Positions 11,201 through 21,910 of a stretch of DNA of 64,000 nt are shown here, piece by piece. How positions within the stretch are numbered: the first letter of the stretch is position 1; each line of letters opens with the position of its first letter. The DNA lies in the NCBI GenBank assembly GCA_039707655.1, contig CM077665.1:439827531-439891530 (forward strand). Reading direction: 5' to 3'. The notes below the pieces were generated by a model. The model was given only the letters and a program-made list of their open reading frames with translations, searched no databases and was not told where the DNA came from. A program made the translations under genes and the position numbers. This DNA comes from Elymus sibiricus. Taxonomy: Eukaryota > Streptophyta > Magnoliopsida > Poales > Poaceae.

Positions 11201-12418
11201 AGGGGCTGGGGTGGCCCGAATCGTCGCCGACGACGACCTTGGCGGACGCCGGAACTCGGGCTCCGATCAAGTCGACGCCACAGCTAGCTAGGGAAGGAGC
11301 CGAAGGCTCCTACGCGTTCCTGGAGTCCTCCTGAGCACGATTGCATGCTCAGGTGTGAGCTCCCGCATCCGTGGCTACGGTAGCACCATCGCCGGCGGCG
11401 CGGAGCTCTCAGGCTCAGGCGGGTCGGCGGCTACGGCGACCAAACGGCTGCGGAGAGAAGGGGGATGGATCCAGGGGCTCACGGCGTATTCGAAGACGTC
11501 GGGATCGGGCTCGAGGGCGGCTTGGAGAAGGCGAATCAACGGCGGAGGTTGTCGGAGCCGAGGAGGAAGAAGACCTCGAGGGCGTCTCTCTAGGGGCTCC
11601 GGCGATGCGTGGCTAGGCGGGGAGGCTGCTTGCGACGAGGCGGAGCTAGGGAGTAGCCGGAGGGCGAGGGGGCGGCTGAGGACGCGGTGCTACGGTTTGC
11701 GAGCTTGCAGGTGCGGCGGCCATGGCGAGCAGAGGTGAGGGGAGGAGCAGAGGGCAGCGAGAGGGAGGAGGGAGAGCTCGGGGCGGCTCCTGGCGAGCTT
11801 ATCCCGTCGCTAGCGCGACGGGGGAGGCAGCCAGGCAGCTGCCGGCATGGCACCCAGCCAGCCCGCCGTGGCCTCCTTCTCCTCTGCCTACTGGCAGAGG
11901 AGGAAGACGACATGGGAGCTGGTGGTGGGCTGGGCCACCTCTGGACCAGGTAAGTGGCCCACGTGAGACCCCCTTTTCCATTTTCATTTCTGTTTTCTAT
12001 TTCTAACATTTCTTGTATTTGAATTGGGCCAAAATTACTTGGCACAAAAATACCAAAATATTTTATAGAATATAGTTTCAATATCTCAAACTTCTACAAA
12101 AAGTTACAGCATTTTTGAAACAAATGAATAGTTTTAATGCCTTTGTTTAGCTATTTCACAGGCTTTGTTGAATTAAATAAAATGCCAAATGGGTTGTATT
12201 ATTAAAATTCACCTCTGAAATATTGTTGCCAATATTTATCGACATGGTGGGCATTTTTTATGGGCATTTTGGATTCGTTGAAAATCACATAAAATTGAAT
12301 TGGCTGTTTCAGGTGAGGTGCTAGGGTTTCTGTTAATCCCCATTTCAATTTAATGAAAATTTAAACATGATGCACACTCTGGCTAGCACAATGCAAAGGT
12401 TAAAGTAGGCATGTGACA
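8272..12418. mobile_element. L1: 4147-bp long LTR, probably a solo LTR
   Basis: It begins TGTCGGGACC and ends ATGTGACA, with a 5-bp target duplication CGCAT at 8267-8271 and 12419-12423. The terminal sequence is not repeated inside, so this is one LTR-like unit. There is no coding domain. It has three zones: a repeat-rich left third, an AT-rich middle, and a GC-rich block at about 10990-11960 that looks like a promoter and leader and produces many overlapping open frames on both strands. The length recalls the very long LTRs of families such as Sukkula, but I do not assign a family. Confidence 0.75.
8538..8665. repeat. Short ~66-bp tandem duplication inside L1
   Basis: GTAGACGAGTCGTAGCA followed by a GCTACA-GACTCCATTAC block occurs at 8538 and again at 8604. 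A related piece, GTAGCAAGCTACCAAGGCTC, follows at about 8719. It is part of the LTR body. Confidence 0.6.
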
Positions 12419-12423
12419 CGCAT

Positions 12424-13192
12424 ACTCCAGATACAACCAGATATTCATGGCCAAGGAAGATGAGGAAAAGACCGCGTTCATAACTCCGTGTGGCACGTAC
12501 TACTTTATACGTATGCCCTTCAGGTTAAAGAGCGTTGGTTCTACCTTTGCAAGGGCCGTGCAGATTGGATTTGAACCTCAGTTGCGAAGAAACGTGGAAG
12601 CTTACATGGATGGCATAGTTGTCAAAACCAAAGATGAAGCAACTCTCATACAAGACTTGGAAGAAACTTTTATGAACTTGCGCAAGATCAATTTGAAGCT
12701 CAATCCTGAGAAGTGTGTGTGTTTGGCGTTCCATCCGGCAAGCTGCTTGGGTTCTTTGTATCTCAACAAGGAATAGAAGCCAATCCCGACAAGATCAAGG
12801 CAATCGAACAGATACAAGCACCCAAGACCGTCAAGGACATAAGACGCTTGACCGGATGCATTGCCGCGTTGAGTAGGTTCATCTCCAAATCCGTTGAACG
12901 TGCCCTTACGTTTTTCAAGATTCTGAAAAAGGCCGGCCCGATGAAGTGGACCCCGGAAGCAGAAGCAGCGCTGCAAGATCTGAAGGCTTACCTTTCCTCC
13001 GCTCCCACCTTGGTCGCGCCTAGACCGCAAGAACCATTGCTGCTATACTTGGCGGCAACGAATCAAGTGGTTAGTGCAGCGCTGGTGGCGCAGCGAGAAG
13101 TGGATGAAGATGCAGCCGCTGCGACTGATGCTACTGGGGACAAAACCAAAGCATTTGCGGCAAGACCTGATGCAAACCAAGGGGAACTTTAG
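12424..13192 (+). pseudogene. G1 reverse transcriptase C-terminal part and start of RNase H
   Basis: The RT resumes in the same frame after L1. KTAFITPCGTYYFIRMPF and STFARAVQ lead to AYMDGIVVKTK, where the catalytic YxDD motif of RT has become YMDG. The thumb and connection follow (LNPEKC, LLGFFVSQQGIEANPDKI, LTGCIAALSRFISKS), then the start of the RNase H region (PLLLYLAATNQVVSAALV). A one-base problem near 12716 shifts the frame between NPEKC and FGVPSGK. The frame stops at a TAG at 13190. Loss of the second catalytic Asp would by itself inactivate the enzyme. Confidence 0.8.
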
Positions 13193-14253
13193 CAAGCAAG
13201 CGAAGGCGGTTGCAAGGAAGTGGCAAAGAAGAAAGTGGTGAAGCGACCAGTGTACTTTTTTAGCTTCTTGTTACAAGGGGCTAGGTCAAGGTACTCTGGA
13301 GTGCAAAAGCTGATCTTCGGCCTCATCATGGCCTCGAGGAAACTGCGCCACTACTTCCAAGGCCACGAGATCATAGTTGTCACCCGCTTCCCGCTGGAAC
13401 GCATATTGAGGAACGCCGAAGCCACTGGCAGGATAGTTGAGTGGGCGCTAGAGCTGTCGAGTTTTGGATTGAAGTATGACAGCACTTCCACAATTCAGAG
13501 CAGGGCATTGGCGGAGTTCATTGCAGAATGGACACCCACGCCAGACGAAGAGGTTCTGGAGACAATTCTCCCCGACAAAGAAGCACCTAAGGATTGGATC
13601 ATGTATTTTGACGATGCTTTCTCGCTCCAGGGCGCCGGAGCAGGCGTGCTCCTCATCGCCCCCACCGGAGAGCTCCTCAAATATGTGGTTCAAATGCACT
13701 TTCCCCGGGAGGAAGCCACCAACAACACCGCTGATATGAGGGGCCCCTTGTCGGACTCAGAATCGCGGTGGAATTGGGAATCAAGAAACTGATCATCCGA
13801 GGAGATTCTCAACTCGTGGTGAAACAAGTCAACGAAGATTATCAGAGTCCGTTGAAGGAAGCATACGTGGAAGAGGTGAGGAAGCTGGAGGAGCACTTTG
13901 ATGGATTGCAAGAAGAGCATGTGCCGCGTGCAGAAAACAGCATCGATGATCATCTATCAAAGTGCACTGCGCAGAAGCTTCCTGTGGAGCCAGGAACTTT
14001 TGTCCTCCGCCTTACTCAGCCATCAGTGTCCCCATCAGCGATGACCGGGAAAAGGAGAAAGCTGAACTCCGGCAAGCATTTCCCTGCAGAGCTTCCTGAA
14101 GCTGCTGGTAGAGAGGCTGTTAGGAGCAGTCCCGTTTCGGTTGGTGAGCAGCTCCCTCCTGTAGAACCCCAGTTTCTCGCGGTCGAGGTAATCGCTCCCA
14201 CGAATGAGGAGATGCCTTTAGTCCTCGTTGTCGAGCCACAGGCTCCAACCTAG
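13193..14253 (+). pseudogene. G1 RNase H end, archaeal-type RNase H and linker
   Basis: The first RNase H ends with KLRHYFQGHEIIVVT and ILRNAEATGRIVEWALELS. A second, archaeal-type RNase H follows from about 13595 (IMYFDDAFSLQGAGAGVLL, then LGIKKLIIRGDSQLVVKQV, then HVPRAENSIDDHLSK), the mark of the Tat lineage. Between NNTA and the LGIKKL block a small indel near 13735 shifts the frame. The remaining part to a TAG at 14251 is a Pro/Glu-rich linker to integrase. Confidence 0.8.
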
Positions 14254-15457
14254 GCACAGCATATAGTCCACTTCCTTCAAACAAGAGAACTTCCCGAAGA
14301 GCAAGAAGAAGCCATAAAAGTAGCCCGTCAGTCAAGTATGTACCATTTTGTCGATGACACCCTGTACAGAAAAAGACCAAATGCTGTGAAATTGAGGTGC
14401 ATTTGCCGGGAAGAAGGACTGAAGTTGTTCGAAGAGATTCACGGAGGTGTGTGTGGGTCTCACATTGGATCAAGGGCCCTTGCCAGAAAAGCCTTCCGGC
14501 AGGGTTTCTATTGGCCCACTGCCCTCCAAGATGCAACTGAGTTGGTCACCAAGTGTGAAGCCTGCCCGTTCCATTCCAAGAATATCCATCAACCAGCGCA
14601 AGCTCTCCAGACGATGCCTTTATCCTGGCCATTCTCGGTCTGGGGGCTCGATATTTTGGGCCCCTTTCCCCGCGCTGTCGGGGGCTTTGAGTTCTTGTTC
14701 GTAGCGATCGACAAGTTTACAAAGTGACCTAAGGTGGAACCAGTGAGTATGGTGACCGCGCAGTCAGCTATAAAGTTCATGAAAGGACTGGTGTGCTGGT
14801 TTGGTGTGCCCAACAGAGTGATCACCGACAACGGCACCCAGTTCACGAGCCTTGGAAGCAAGGTCTCCTTCGCCTCTGTTGCCCATCCAAGGAGCAACGG
14901 GCAAGTCGAGAGGATGAATGCCGAAGTGCTGTGAGGACTCAAAACAAGAACTTTCGATAGACTGTGAAGAGGTGGCAAGCGCTGGATAGATGAGCTATCG
15001 GTGGTTCTTTGGTCCCTCAGAACGACACCGAATCGAGCTACCGGCCAGACGCCCTTCTCCCTAGTGTATGGGGCGAAAGTAGTTCTCCCCACGGAACTCA
15101 TATACGGGTCACCTAGAGGACTTGCCTACGATGAAGTAGAGCAAGAGCAACTACGGCATGACGATGCCATGCTCCTCGAGGAAGATCGTCTATGGGCCGA
15201 TGTGCGTGTTGCATGTTACCAGAAAGCCCTGCGCCGCTGTCATAGCCGTAGGGTCCATGCCCGGAGCCTTGAGGAAGGCGATTGTCCTTAGGCGCGTTCA
15301 GTCCGACAAGGGTACCAACATGTTGATGCCGAAGTGGGAAGGCCCTTAATAGGTAGCACGAGTCACCAGACCTGGCGCAGTCCGTCTGGAGACCGAAGAT
15401 GGCACCAAAGTGCTTAACTCATGGAATATTGAGCATCTTCGTAAGTTCTACCCGTAA
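14254..15457 (+). pseudogene. G1 integrase
   Basis: The H2C2 zinc domain is readable (IHGGVCGSHIGSRALARKAF, then KCEACPFH). The catalytic core has WGLDILGPFP and ITDNGTQFTS for the first two acidic residues. About ten residues are missing before LGSKVSFASVAHPRSNGQ, so a small deletion has removed the stretch between the second Asp and the SNGQVERMN block. TGA codons at 14725 (where Trp fits) and 14932 (where Arg fits) add to the decay. The C-terminus ends with NSWNIEHLRKFYP and TAA at 15455. Confidence 0.8.
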
Positions 15458-15462
15458 GGCGC

Positions 15463-15489
15463 GGCTGCCGGGCTCAGTCCCCGGCAGCC
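15463..15489 (+). other. Perfect 10-bp hairpin just after the G1 pol stop
   Basis: GGCTGCCGGG (15463-15472) pairs without mismatch with CCCGGCAGCC (15480-15489) around a 7-base loop, six bases after the pol stop codon. AATAAT/AATAAA signals follow at about 15568-15575. It may stabilise or end the pol transcript; that is inference. Confidence 0.55.
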
Positions 15490-17612
15490 ACCTTTTGTAC
15501 AAGCCTTGCCGCAGTTGCCTGTAACCCTTTGTACAAAGCCAGGCGCAGACCCTGTGCAAGCAATAATAAAGCTAGGCATTGCATCATACCATCGCATTGC
15601 ATGTTTACTATGCATTTTTATGATTGCAATGTTATCGCTTTTTATGTTCTAAAAATTTGATAGAGTATTTGATGAGCCTATGGTCCTTGTTAGCGCATTC
15701 TCTCTCTCCAGAGGACAAAGGCCTCTTGCCCTACATATTTGCCGACAGGGAAACAAGGAAGGACAGCAAAGAAACAAGGATGACGGCCCGTCGTACTCCA
15801 GGAGGGGATACTGCCTAAAAAGATAAGTCTAATCGCATATCCCAAGTTTGATGCCGTTTGCTCCCTTGAGGAAACCCTTGCTATCCTTTTGAATGTGTAC
15901 GATGGAGTCCTTCACCGATGGAAACCCTTGTCGGGACGAGCCGTCCCCCAGCACCTGTCGCTTATCAGCTCTGGGGGGCCGCGCCGATACCGACAAGGAG
16001 CCTTGCCGGGGAACGATACTAGCCTGCTGTCAGGGGCTTGCTCCCCCTTGGAGTTCGCGGTTAAGACAGACCCGGCAAACAGTTCCGAGCGGCAAGGATA
16101 AACATGCTGACACAGTATAAACAAAGGGAGAAAGGAATAGTACTTAAGGAAGAGAGATAGCATTTCTTTCATTCATTTTCAGTACAAAATGGATAGAGAT
16201 TACATTTTGATTAGCTAAAATTTGGCAAGTGCCCACATCTTTTGATTTATAAAAAGATAAGTGCCTCGTAATGCCTTTCTTGTCCCTCTCCTCCTAGGGA
16301 TTAGGTGGAGAAGAAAAAGAGAGCAAAAGGAGCGCCTAGCTAGGATTCCGCGCCTCCCCGCCAGGACCAGAGGGACGCGTCCCCTGGAGGAGCAGAAGGA
16401 CCCTGCAGCCAGGCAGGGCGGACGAAGCCGGCAGGGAGGAAGAAGGCAGAGGGGAGGTGCAGATGGTGGCGCTGCCGAGGCCAGCTGTTGATGATGGTGT
16501 TGCCGGCAATCACGACGTGTCGGAGCTGTCGTCCCCGCTCCTGAAGCGTCATGGGTTGCCGCTGCCGTTGTCTTCTTCATCACCACTGCTCAAGGGGACG
16601 CCTCGGCCTCATCCGAGCCCCCGACACGGCAGCCAAGGCGAACGCTAAGCTTCCCGAAGAGCCTCACAGGGAGCATGGTCGTCCCCGTCGACCCGAGGCA
16701 GGGAAGACTCCCTGTCCTTAAGGAGTACACGCAGGCGAAAGGCTCCCACCCATGTGCGCCATATAAAACACCATGAGTGGGGAACTCTGCCGCGACACAT
16801 GATGAACCGCTGCTACAACCACTCGCACGCAGACGATGGCCATACAGACGATTTTTCTCCATTGCCTTGAAGAAGGAGCGCAGGGACCGCGGTCGACCAC
16901 AGCGCTGTGTTTCCATTATGGACTCCAGCGCTATGTCGTCCGCTCGGCGTTCTGTCAAGACTGAAGCAGCGGGCGACGCAGTAGCTGGTGCACCACCGCA
17001 GTTGTCCCTGGCGCGACCGCCGCGCTGCCCGCTCCCCTGTCCGAGGCTCCCATGGCCAGCTCTCAGCCCAAAGCCGTCGACCCGAGCCGGGGGGCTGAGC
17101 ATGGACTCAAGAAGAAGACCTTGCGGTGGCAAGCGCGTTTGCCAGGACTTTCCCCCTAACCATCAGGAGGGAAGGGACGGCCCGAAGACGGGAGAAGAAG
17201 GACAAGCTATGTGGACTTGGGACCGAGGAGGAGAAGGGGATGGATGAGCATTGCCCGTTGCGACCCCCCTATTTATAGGGGAGGGCACGGGGGGCTGGCT
17301 CTCCTTCTCTACAAGGCGGCCGTCCATCTCCACCAATCCCACTACCCACGTTCACGGGCGAACAGGTAACCGCCCCATTGCTCCAATCCGTGGTGATGCA
17401 GTTCTTGCCACTCCCATGCCTTTAAGACATGTGCACCCACCGCAAACTCCCCGCAATGCATGCGGCGCGCGTGGCGGAAATGGCCTGAGGTAGTGGGTAA
17501 GTCCTGGCTTGAAAGTTGGCAGTTACTTCCTTACATTGCGCGCATGTGCAAAATTTTTGGGCCTGACCCAACGGCGTTGTGCGAGCGCATTTGGACCAGA
17601 CCCGGGGGCTCC
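15490..17612 (-). other. G1 3' region with probable decayed antisense gene
   Basis: This stretch lies between pol and the 3' LTR, where Tat elements carry an ORF on the opposite strand. Minus-strand open frames exist (for example 17132-16590, 180 codons, and 16586-16215), and a minus-strand TATA box lies at 17269-17278. Base composition changes from AT-rich to GC-rich at about 16245. I cannot recognise a domain, and plus-strand frames of similar length overlap (16777-17247). I therefore only propose a remnant of the antisense ORF by position. Confidence 0.35.
17269..17278 (-). promoter_or_regulatory. TATA box CTATAAATAG on the minus strand
   Basis: The minus strand reads CTATAAATAG, a perfect plant TATA consensus, about 335 bases before the 3' LTR and pointing into the internal region. 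It fits a promoter for the antisense gene of G1. Confidence 0.5.
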
Positions 17613-18403
17613 TGTCAGTGCACTAGGACTGGGGTACCAGTGCCCCTGACTTATGCACAGGCAGCAACAGCTGAACCCATCGACACAAGTACAAACCAAA
17701 CTAGCATCCAAGACAAAAAATCCGGCAGAGGCGACCTTCGCAGGCTAAGCAACGCTGGCAAGGTCAATGCAACAGCCCAGGACGGGCCCAGACCGCGCCA
17801 AGCTCATCCCCGGTGCCTGCCGGGGACCAAGGCGCATACACCTTCAGGAAGACCCGGCAAGCCATCCCCTCGCAAGCGCGGGCCGATCGGCCACCGCTCC
17901 ACCTCATCGCAACGCCAGTCACTTGTCGATGTTGTGTCGAGCCCCCAGGTGGATAAGTGTCTCTCGCTAAGCACGTGGCGACACGCTGGAAGACAGATTA
18001 TGCTCCCTTGACACCCGTACAGAGGCGTGTCAAGATGTGGTGCAATAGTTAGCTAAAGCGGTGGTAGAAGCCTGCCGGGAATGCATCCCCGCACGCCACC
18101 TAGACTAGCATTTATGGCATTCTGTCCTAAGTGCCAGAGTTAGGTATGATAGCACTGTTGGCTATCTAATCATTATGTAATGTCTGTTTCTGGTTGCCCC
18201 TTGAGTTTCTGTTCCTCTGATCAATCCACCAAAGCAGGAGTAGGGTTTTACGCTTCTCAGCGGCCCAAACCTTGGTAGAACACTAGCGTCTCATCGTCGT
18301 GCTATCTCACTACCTCCGCTCTTTGTGCATGCGACCTCACCCCTGCCGAACCACAAAAGGGGCCCATGGCCCCATAGGTGATCGAGTGCATCGTGCCCCG
18401 ACA
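17613..18403 (+). repeat. G1 3' LTR (791 bp)
   Basis: A purine-rich tract with CCCGGGGGCTCC directly precedes TGTCAGTG at 17613, and the LTR closes with CCCCGACA at 18403, so the ends are inverted (TGTC...GACA). An AGGAGTAGGGTTTTAC block near 18237 is shared with L2 (near 22590) and is typical of Tat-type LTRs. The 5' partner is outside the window, so the ends rest on signal sequences only. Confidence 0.65.
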
Positions 18404-19412
18404 ACCAAGTACCGCGAGACGATGGCATCGTCTCTCTCTCCCTCTCTCCCTCTCCCTCTCCCTTTCCCTCTCCCTCTCTCTCTCCCTCTCCCTCTCCCTA
18501 TATCTCCCTCTGCCTCTCCCTCTCCCTCTCCTTCTCTCTCTTTCGCGATGTAAGAAACCAAGATAATTTCAGGCGGTGGAATGTTGGTTTGTCTTTTTCC
18601 TCTCCAATTTGGTTTTGTGCATATGAGTCTATCGTGTTCGTGTTCTGGTCCGAATCATTACATGGTGTCTCTATTTTGGTCCAAACCATTATACGAATCT
18701 CCTTTTAATTCTCAATCGTCAATCTTTCTGGTTAACATGAAATCAACGGATCCAAATCATTATACACATCTGCTTTTAAATCTCACCCATCAAATCTTTC
18801 TGGTTAACATGAAATCAACAGATATAAAGATGTGATGTACGGAGAGCCATGAAAGTCTTTTTCCTTTAATATTGGGTAAAGATAAAGATATGTGAATCCA
18901 TCGCTTTGTATAACAGTTTTGCTAAGTCCCGGCTAGACTCCGTTATGTCTCAGTCCATGCTATATTTTTTATCTTGCATGAAAATCATTTGACTAAGACT
19001 TAGTTAAGTCTTAATCGACTGAGACCTAGCCACACCCTTTGTATAACTATCACCCAACAGAATCCACTACAACTTTTGGGTCCCATGTTTCTTCCTCTCT
19101 ATTATTTTTCTCATCTATTTAAGTTTTCCATCCGCATTCACACACGCGTCTACCAAAAGACAAACAGTGGCCTGTGCTAATCCTTTCATTTTTTCTTTTT
19201 CTCTAGCTATTTTTCTGAAGCATTTGCCTCTTCTGTGGGTGACATAACAACCGAGCCTAGCTGGCCTGCGAGGCACCTAGTTCATGTGACACATTGGTCA
19301 TGTTCTTATAAAAGCATGGTTAATAGTATAGCCAATACCCGACTATATAGGTCGCCATATCGCCTATAGCCAATCTAATAGTCAACACGCATAATAGCTA
19401 GTTATTAAGAAG
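18404..19412. other. Spacer: CT-rich low complexity and unassigned sequence
   Basis: A pyrimidine tract made mostly of CTCCCT units occupies about 18429-18545. Downstream is AT-rich sequence with a ~72-bp direct repeat (AATCTTTCTGGTTAACATGA at 18721 and 18793). I see no gene; short frames are on both strands and lack motifs. It may be true spacer or a worn element. Confidence 0.5.
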
Positions 19413-19504
19413 TATTACCTCAATCCCAAAATATATGGAAATAGTTCCCTTCTGCAATTCTAATTGAACTAAAAAATGTCTTATATTTTGGGACGGAAAT
19501 AGTA
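19413..19504. mobile_element. Short Stowaway-like MITE
   Basis: CCTCAATCCCAAAATATA near the left end is mirrored by TATATTTTGGGACGG near the right end, and TA dinucleotides flank both sides. This is the worn terminal pattern of Stowaway elements. At 92 bp it is shorter than most intact copies, so it is probably internally deleted. Confidence 0.6.
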
Positions 19505-19859
19505 CACTCTAAAAATATCTGGTCCACCTTACATTCTCATATTGTTTCTTGGAGCGTGTGCTACAACGGGTTGTTAATTTACAACCCGCCTCCTTTCTCT
19601 CTACTCTTCTCTCTCATCCAACTCATTAAATATATAGTATTTTAATGCTTGCAATTTACTAACCGCATCTTATTAGACTTGCTCTAAGCAAAAAAAAGTT
19701 AGGATCTTTCGACTTTTACTTTTCGCTTTTGTCTCTAAATAGCCCAAAAGCCTAAATCAAAAGCACTTAAATAGGTGTCCTTTTGGCTTATAAGCCAAAG
19801 AACAAAAGTCAAGTAAAAGCCTAACCAAACACCCTCGCTGACAGAGGCCAAAGCTTAGC
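19505..19859. other. Unassigned AT-rich spacer with a foldback repeat
   Basis: GTTAGG and CTTTTACTT blocks at about 19698-19730 recur inverted at about 19800-19831, giving a worn foldback that could be a hAT-like MITE. A perfect small inverted repeat GGGTTGT...ACAACCC lies near 19569. No gene is visible. Confidence 0.3.
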
Positions 19860-21374
19860 TAAGAATTCTATGAATTGAAAGCACAACTTCTCCCTAGGTA
19901 GATCTGGTAATTAATACCAACATATATTTCATTGGACTAATGTTTCCACCAAGTAAATTACAGGAAAACTTCAAAGATGGATTGGCAATGGATTGTGAGG
20001 AGATTCTCTAGGTGCAAGGAACACCCATTGGCAACAAGCTTGAAGACTCTACTTTTTACGTTTTGTGAGAAATCACTCTTGAGTCCATAGGAAAGCCAAT
20101 ATTATTAAAAGGGGATGAGGTAACTATGATGATCTGGTAGCTCAAGTGCTTAGAGATTAGCCACAAAAAATACTCATCCATTCTCCCACAAATATTATGT
20201 CCAAACCCTAAAAGTCCAAAATTTGGTGCCACCAACTTTCTCATTCGACCCTACCGAGTTTTGCCCTAGACATATCCCATGCCAAACCCTAGCTTCTCGA
20301 TGACACCAACATCCCATTCGGTGCAACCGAAAACAGTGACTAACTTTCGGGTATCTCATTTTCAAGAATCGGAATTTGCGAGTTTTGGAAATCGGTCTCA
20401 CCGAGATTTGGAAACGCCTAGGTCACCCATATCGGTCCCACCGAGATTTATATATCAGTCTCACTGTAACACCAAAAGTTGCCACATTTTGCACTAATCA
20501 GTGCAACGGAGTTTTCGAATCGGTTTCATCGATTTGGGCAATAATGTTCTAACGGTTGGATTTTTGGAGATGCCTATATGTACCCCTCCACCACTTCTCA
20601 CTCATAGAGGAAGCACTCAGAAGAAACCAACACTTATCATGTCCATTTTTCTGAGAGAGAGACACCTACTCATGTGTTGAGATCAAAATCTTCCATTCCA
20701 GCCATATGAATGTTAATTTCCAGCCTCCCCAAGTTGCTTTCCACCCAATCATCCTCTTCTACCAAGCCAAATCTGTGAGAGAGTGATTCAGTGTTGAGGA
20801 GACTATCTTTTGAAGCACAAGAGCAAGGAGTTCATCATACTACCACATCTATTACCTTTTGGAGAGTGGTGTCTCCTAGATTGGTTAGGTGTCGCTTGGG
20901 AGCCTCCGACTTCGTTGGAGTTGAACCAAGAAGTTTGTACGGGCAAGGAGATCGCCTACTTCGTGAAGATCTACACATAGTGAGGCTAGTCCTTCGTGGA
21001 CGGAAGCCGTGATGGAATAGACAAGGTTGCTACTTTGTGGACCCTTATGGGTGGACCCCCCTTGGACTCTCGCGACCGTTACCCTCTGTGGGTTGAAGTC
21101 TCCATCAGCGTGGACGTACGATAGCACCACCTATCGGAACCACGGGAAAAATCTTCGTGTCTCCAATTGCATTTGATCCTCCTATCCCTTCCCTATACTT
21201 TCATGTCATTTTCTTTACTTTCCACTACTATAATTTTAGATATGCATGTGTAGGGTGTGCTTGACATGATACAATTGCTAAAACTTGCGTACAACTAAAA
21301 TTGGGAAAAGGCATGATTTTTATTTGGTCAAGTAGTCTAATCACCCCCGCTCTAGACATACTTTGGATATTACA
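19860..21374 (+). repeat. C1 5' LTR (left end approximate)
   Basis: The right end is firm: TTGGATATTACA at 21374, then a primer site. The body has repeated ACCGA/CCGAGATTT motifs at about 20310-20540, a TATA-like TATATGTACC near 20575 and a leader with GC-richer sequence. The left end is set by composition only. Confidence 0.55.
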
Positions 21375-21376
21375 AG

Positions 21377-21388
21377 TGGTATCAGAGC
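21377..21388 (+). promoter_or_regulatory. C1 primer binding site (initiator Met tRNA)
   Basis: TGGTATCAGAGC begins two bases after the LTR. It is the standard Copia primer site complementary to initiator tRNA-Met. Confidence 0.9.
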
Positions 21389-21428
21389 TTTGGTGTCCAT
21401 TGCATTGGTTTCACAACCTAGGAGAGTA

Positions 21429-21910
21429 TGGCATCTAGTGAGGGAAATTATCACTGTAGAGGTCTATATTTTGATGGTACAAACTTTGAACTTTGCTAGT
21501 TGGAAGGACAAAATGAAAATGCATATTCTTGGTCATAATCCAGCCGTATGGGCTGTTTTTCATGTTGGATTGCAAGGTGAATTCTTTTGTGATGGAAAGG
21601 AACCGAATCGTGAAGCGATCGCGGAAGAATTGAAGATGTTGCAATACAACGCTCAAGAATGGGACATTCTATTCAACTGCCTATGCCCCGAGCAGTTCAA
21701 AAAGATTAGTCGTCTTGAGAATGCAAAGGAAATTTGGGATACTTTGGTTGATATGCACGAAGGTACCGAATCCGTCAGGGAATCTAAGTTGGATGTGCTA
21801 CAAACTCAACTTGACAAGTTCAAGATGAAGGATGGTGAAGGATTCGCGGAAATGTACACTAGACTTGCTCTCATCAAAAATGAGATTGCTAGCTTAGGAA
21901 GTGAAGAGAT
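21429..21910 (+). pseudogene. gag: C1 gag, first part
   Basis: The gag starts at ATG 21429 (MASSEGNYHC). After GTNF a tandem 7-bp repeat AACTTTG (21482-21488 and 21489-21495) throws the frame, and the downstream frame reads SWKDKMKMHILGHNP. This is the Copia UBN2-type gag domain: WDILFNCLCPEQFKKIS, then AKEIWDTLVDMHEGTESV, then KDGEGFAEMYTRLALIKNEI. The coding sequence stops at GSEE, where L2 is inserted, and continues at 22780 in the same frame. It should form the capsid part of the particle. The frameshift makes this copy non-functional. Confidence 0.8.

Larger units (their letters stand above)
5965..18403 (+). mobile_element. G1: decayed Tat-lineage Gypsy retrotransposon
   Basis: Gag, protease, RT, RNase H, a second archaeal-type RNase H, integrase, an antisense 3' region and a 3' LTR follow in order on the plus strand. 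The two RNase H domains and the 3' antisense region fit the Tat/Grande/RIRE2 group. The left part, with its 5' LTR, lies outside the window because S1 sits in the gag. L1 splits the RT. Stops and frameshifts in every domain make it incapable of coding its own proteins. The three bases ending its LTR (18401-18403) are ACA; the 5-bp flank to the right is ACCAA. Confidence 0.85.

Noticed and set aside
11029..12081. Several 60 to 160-codon frames on both strands
   Set aside because: They crowd the GC-rich part of L1, overlap each other and contain no domain; this looks like LTR leader sequence.
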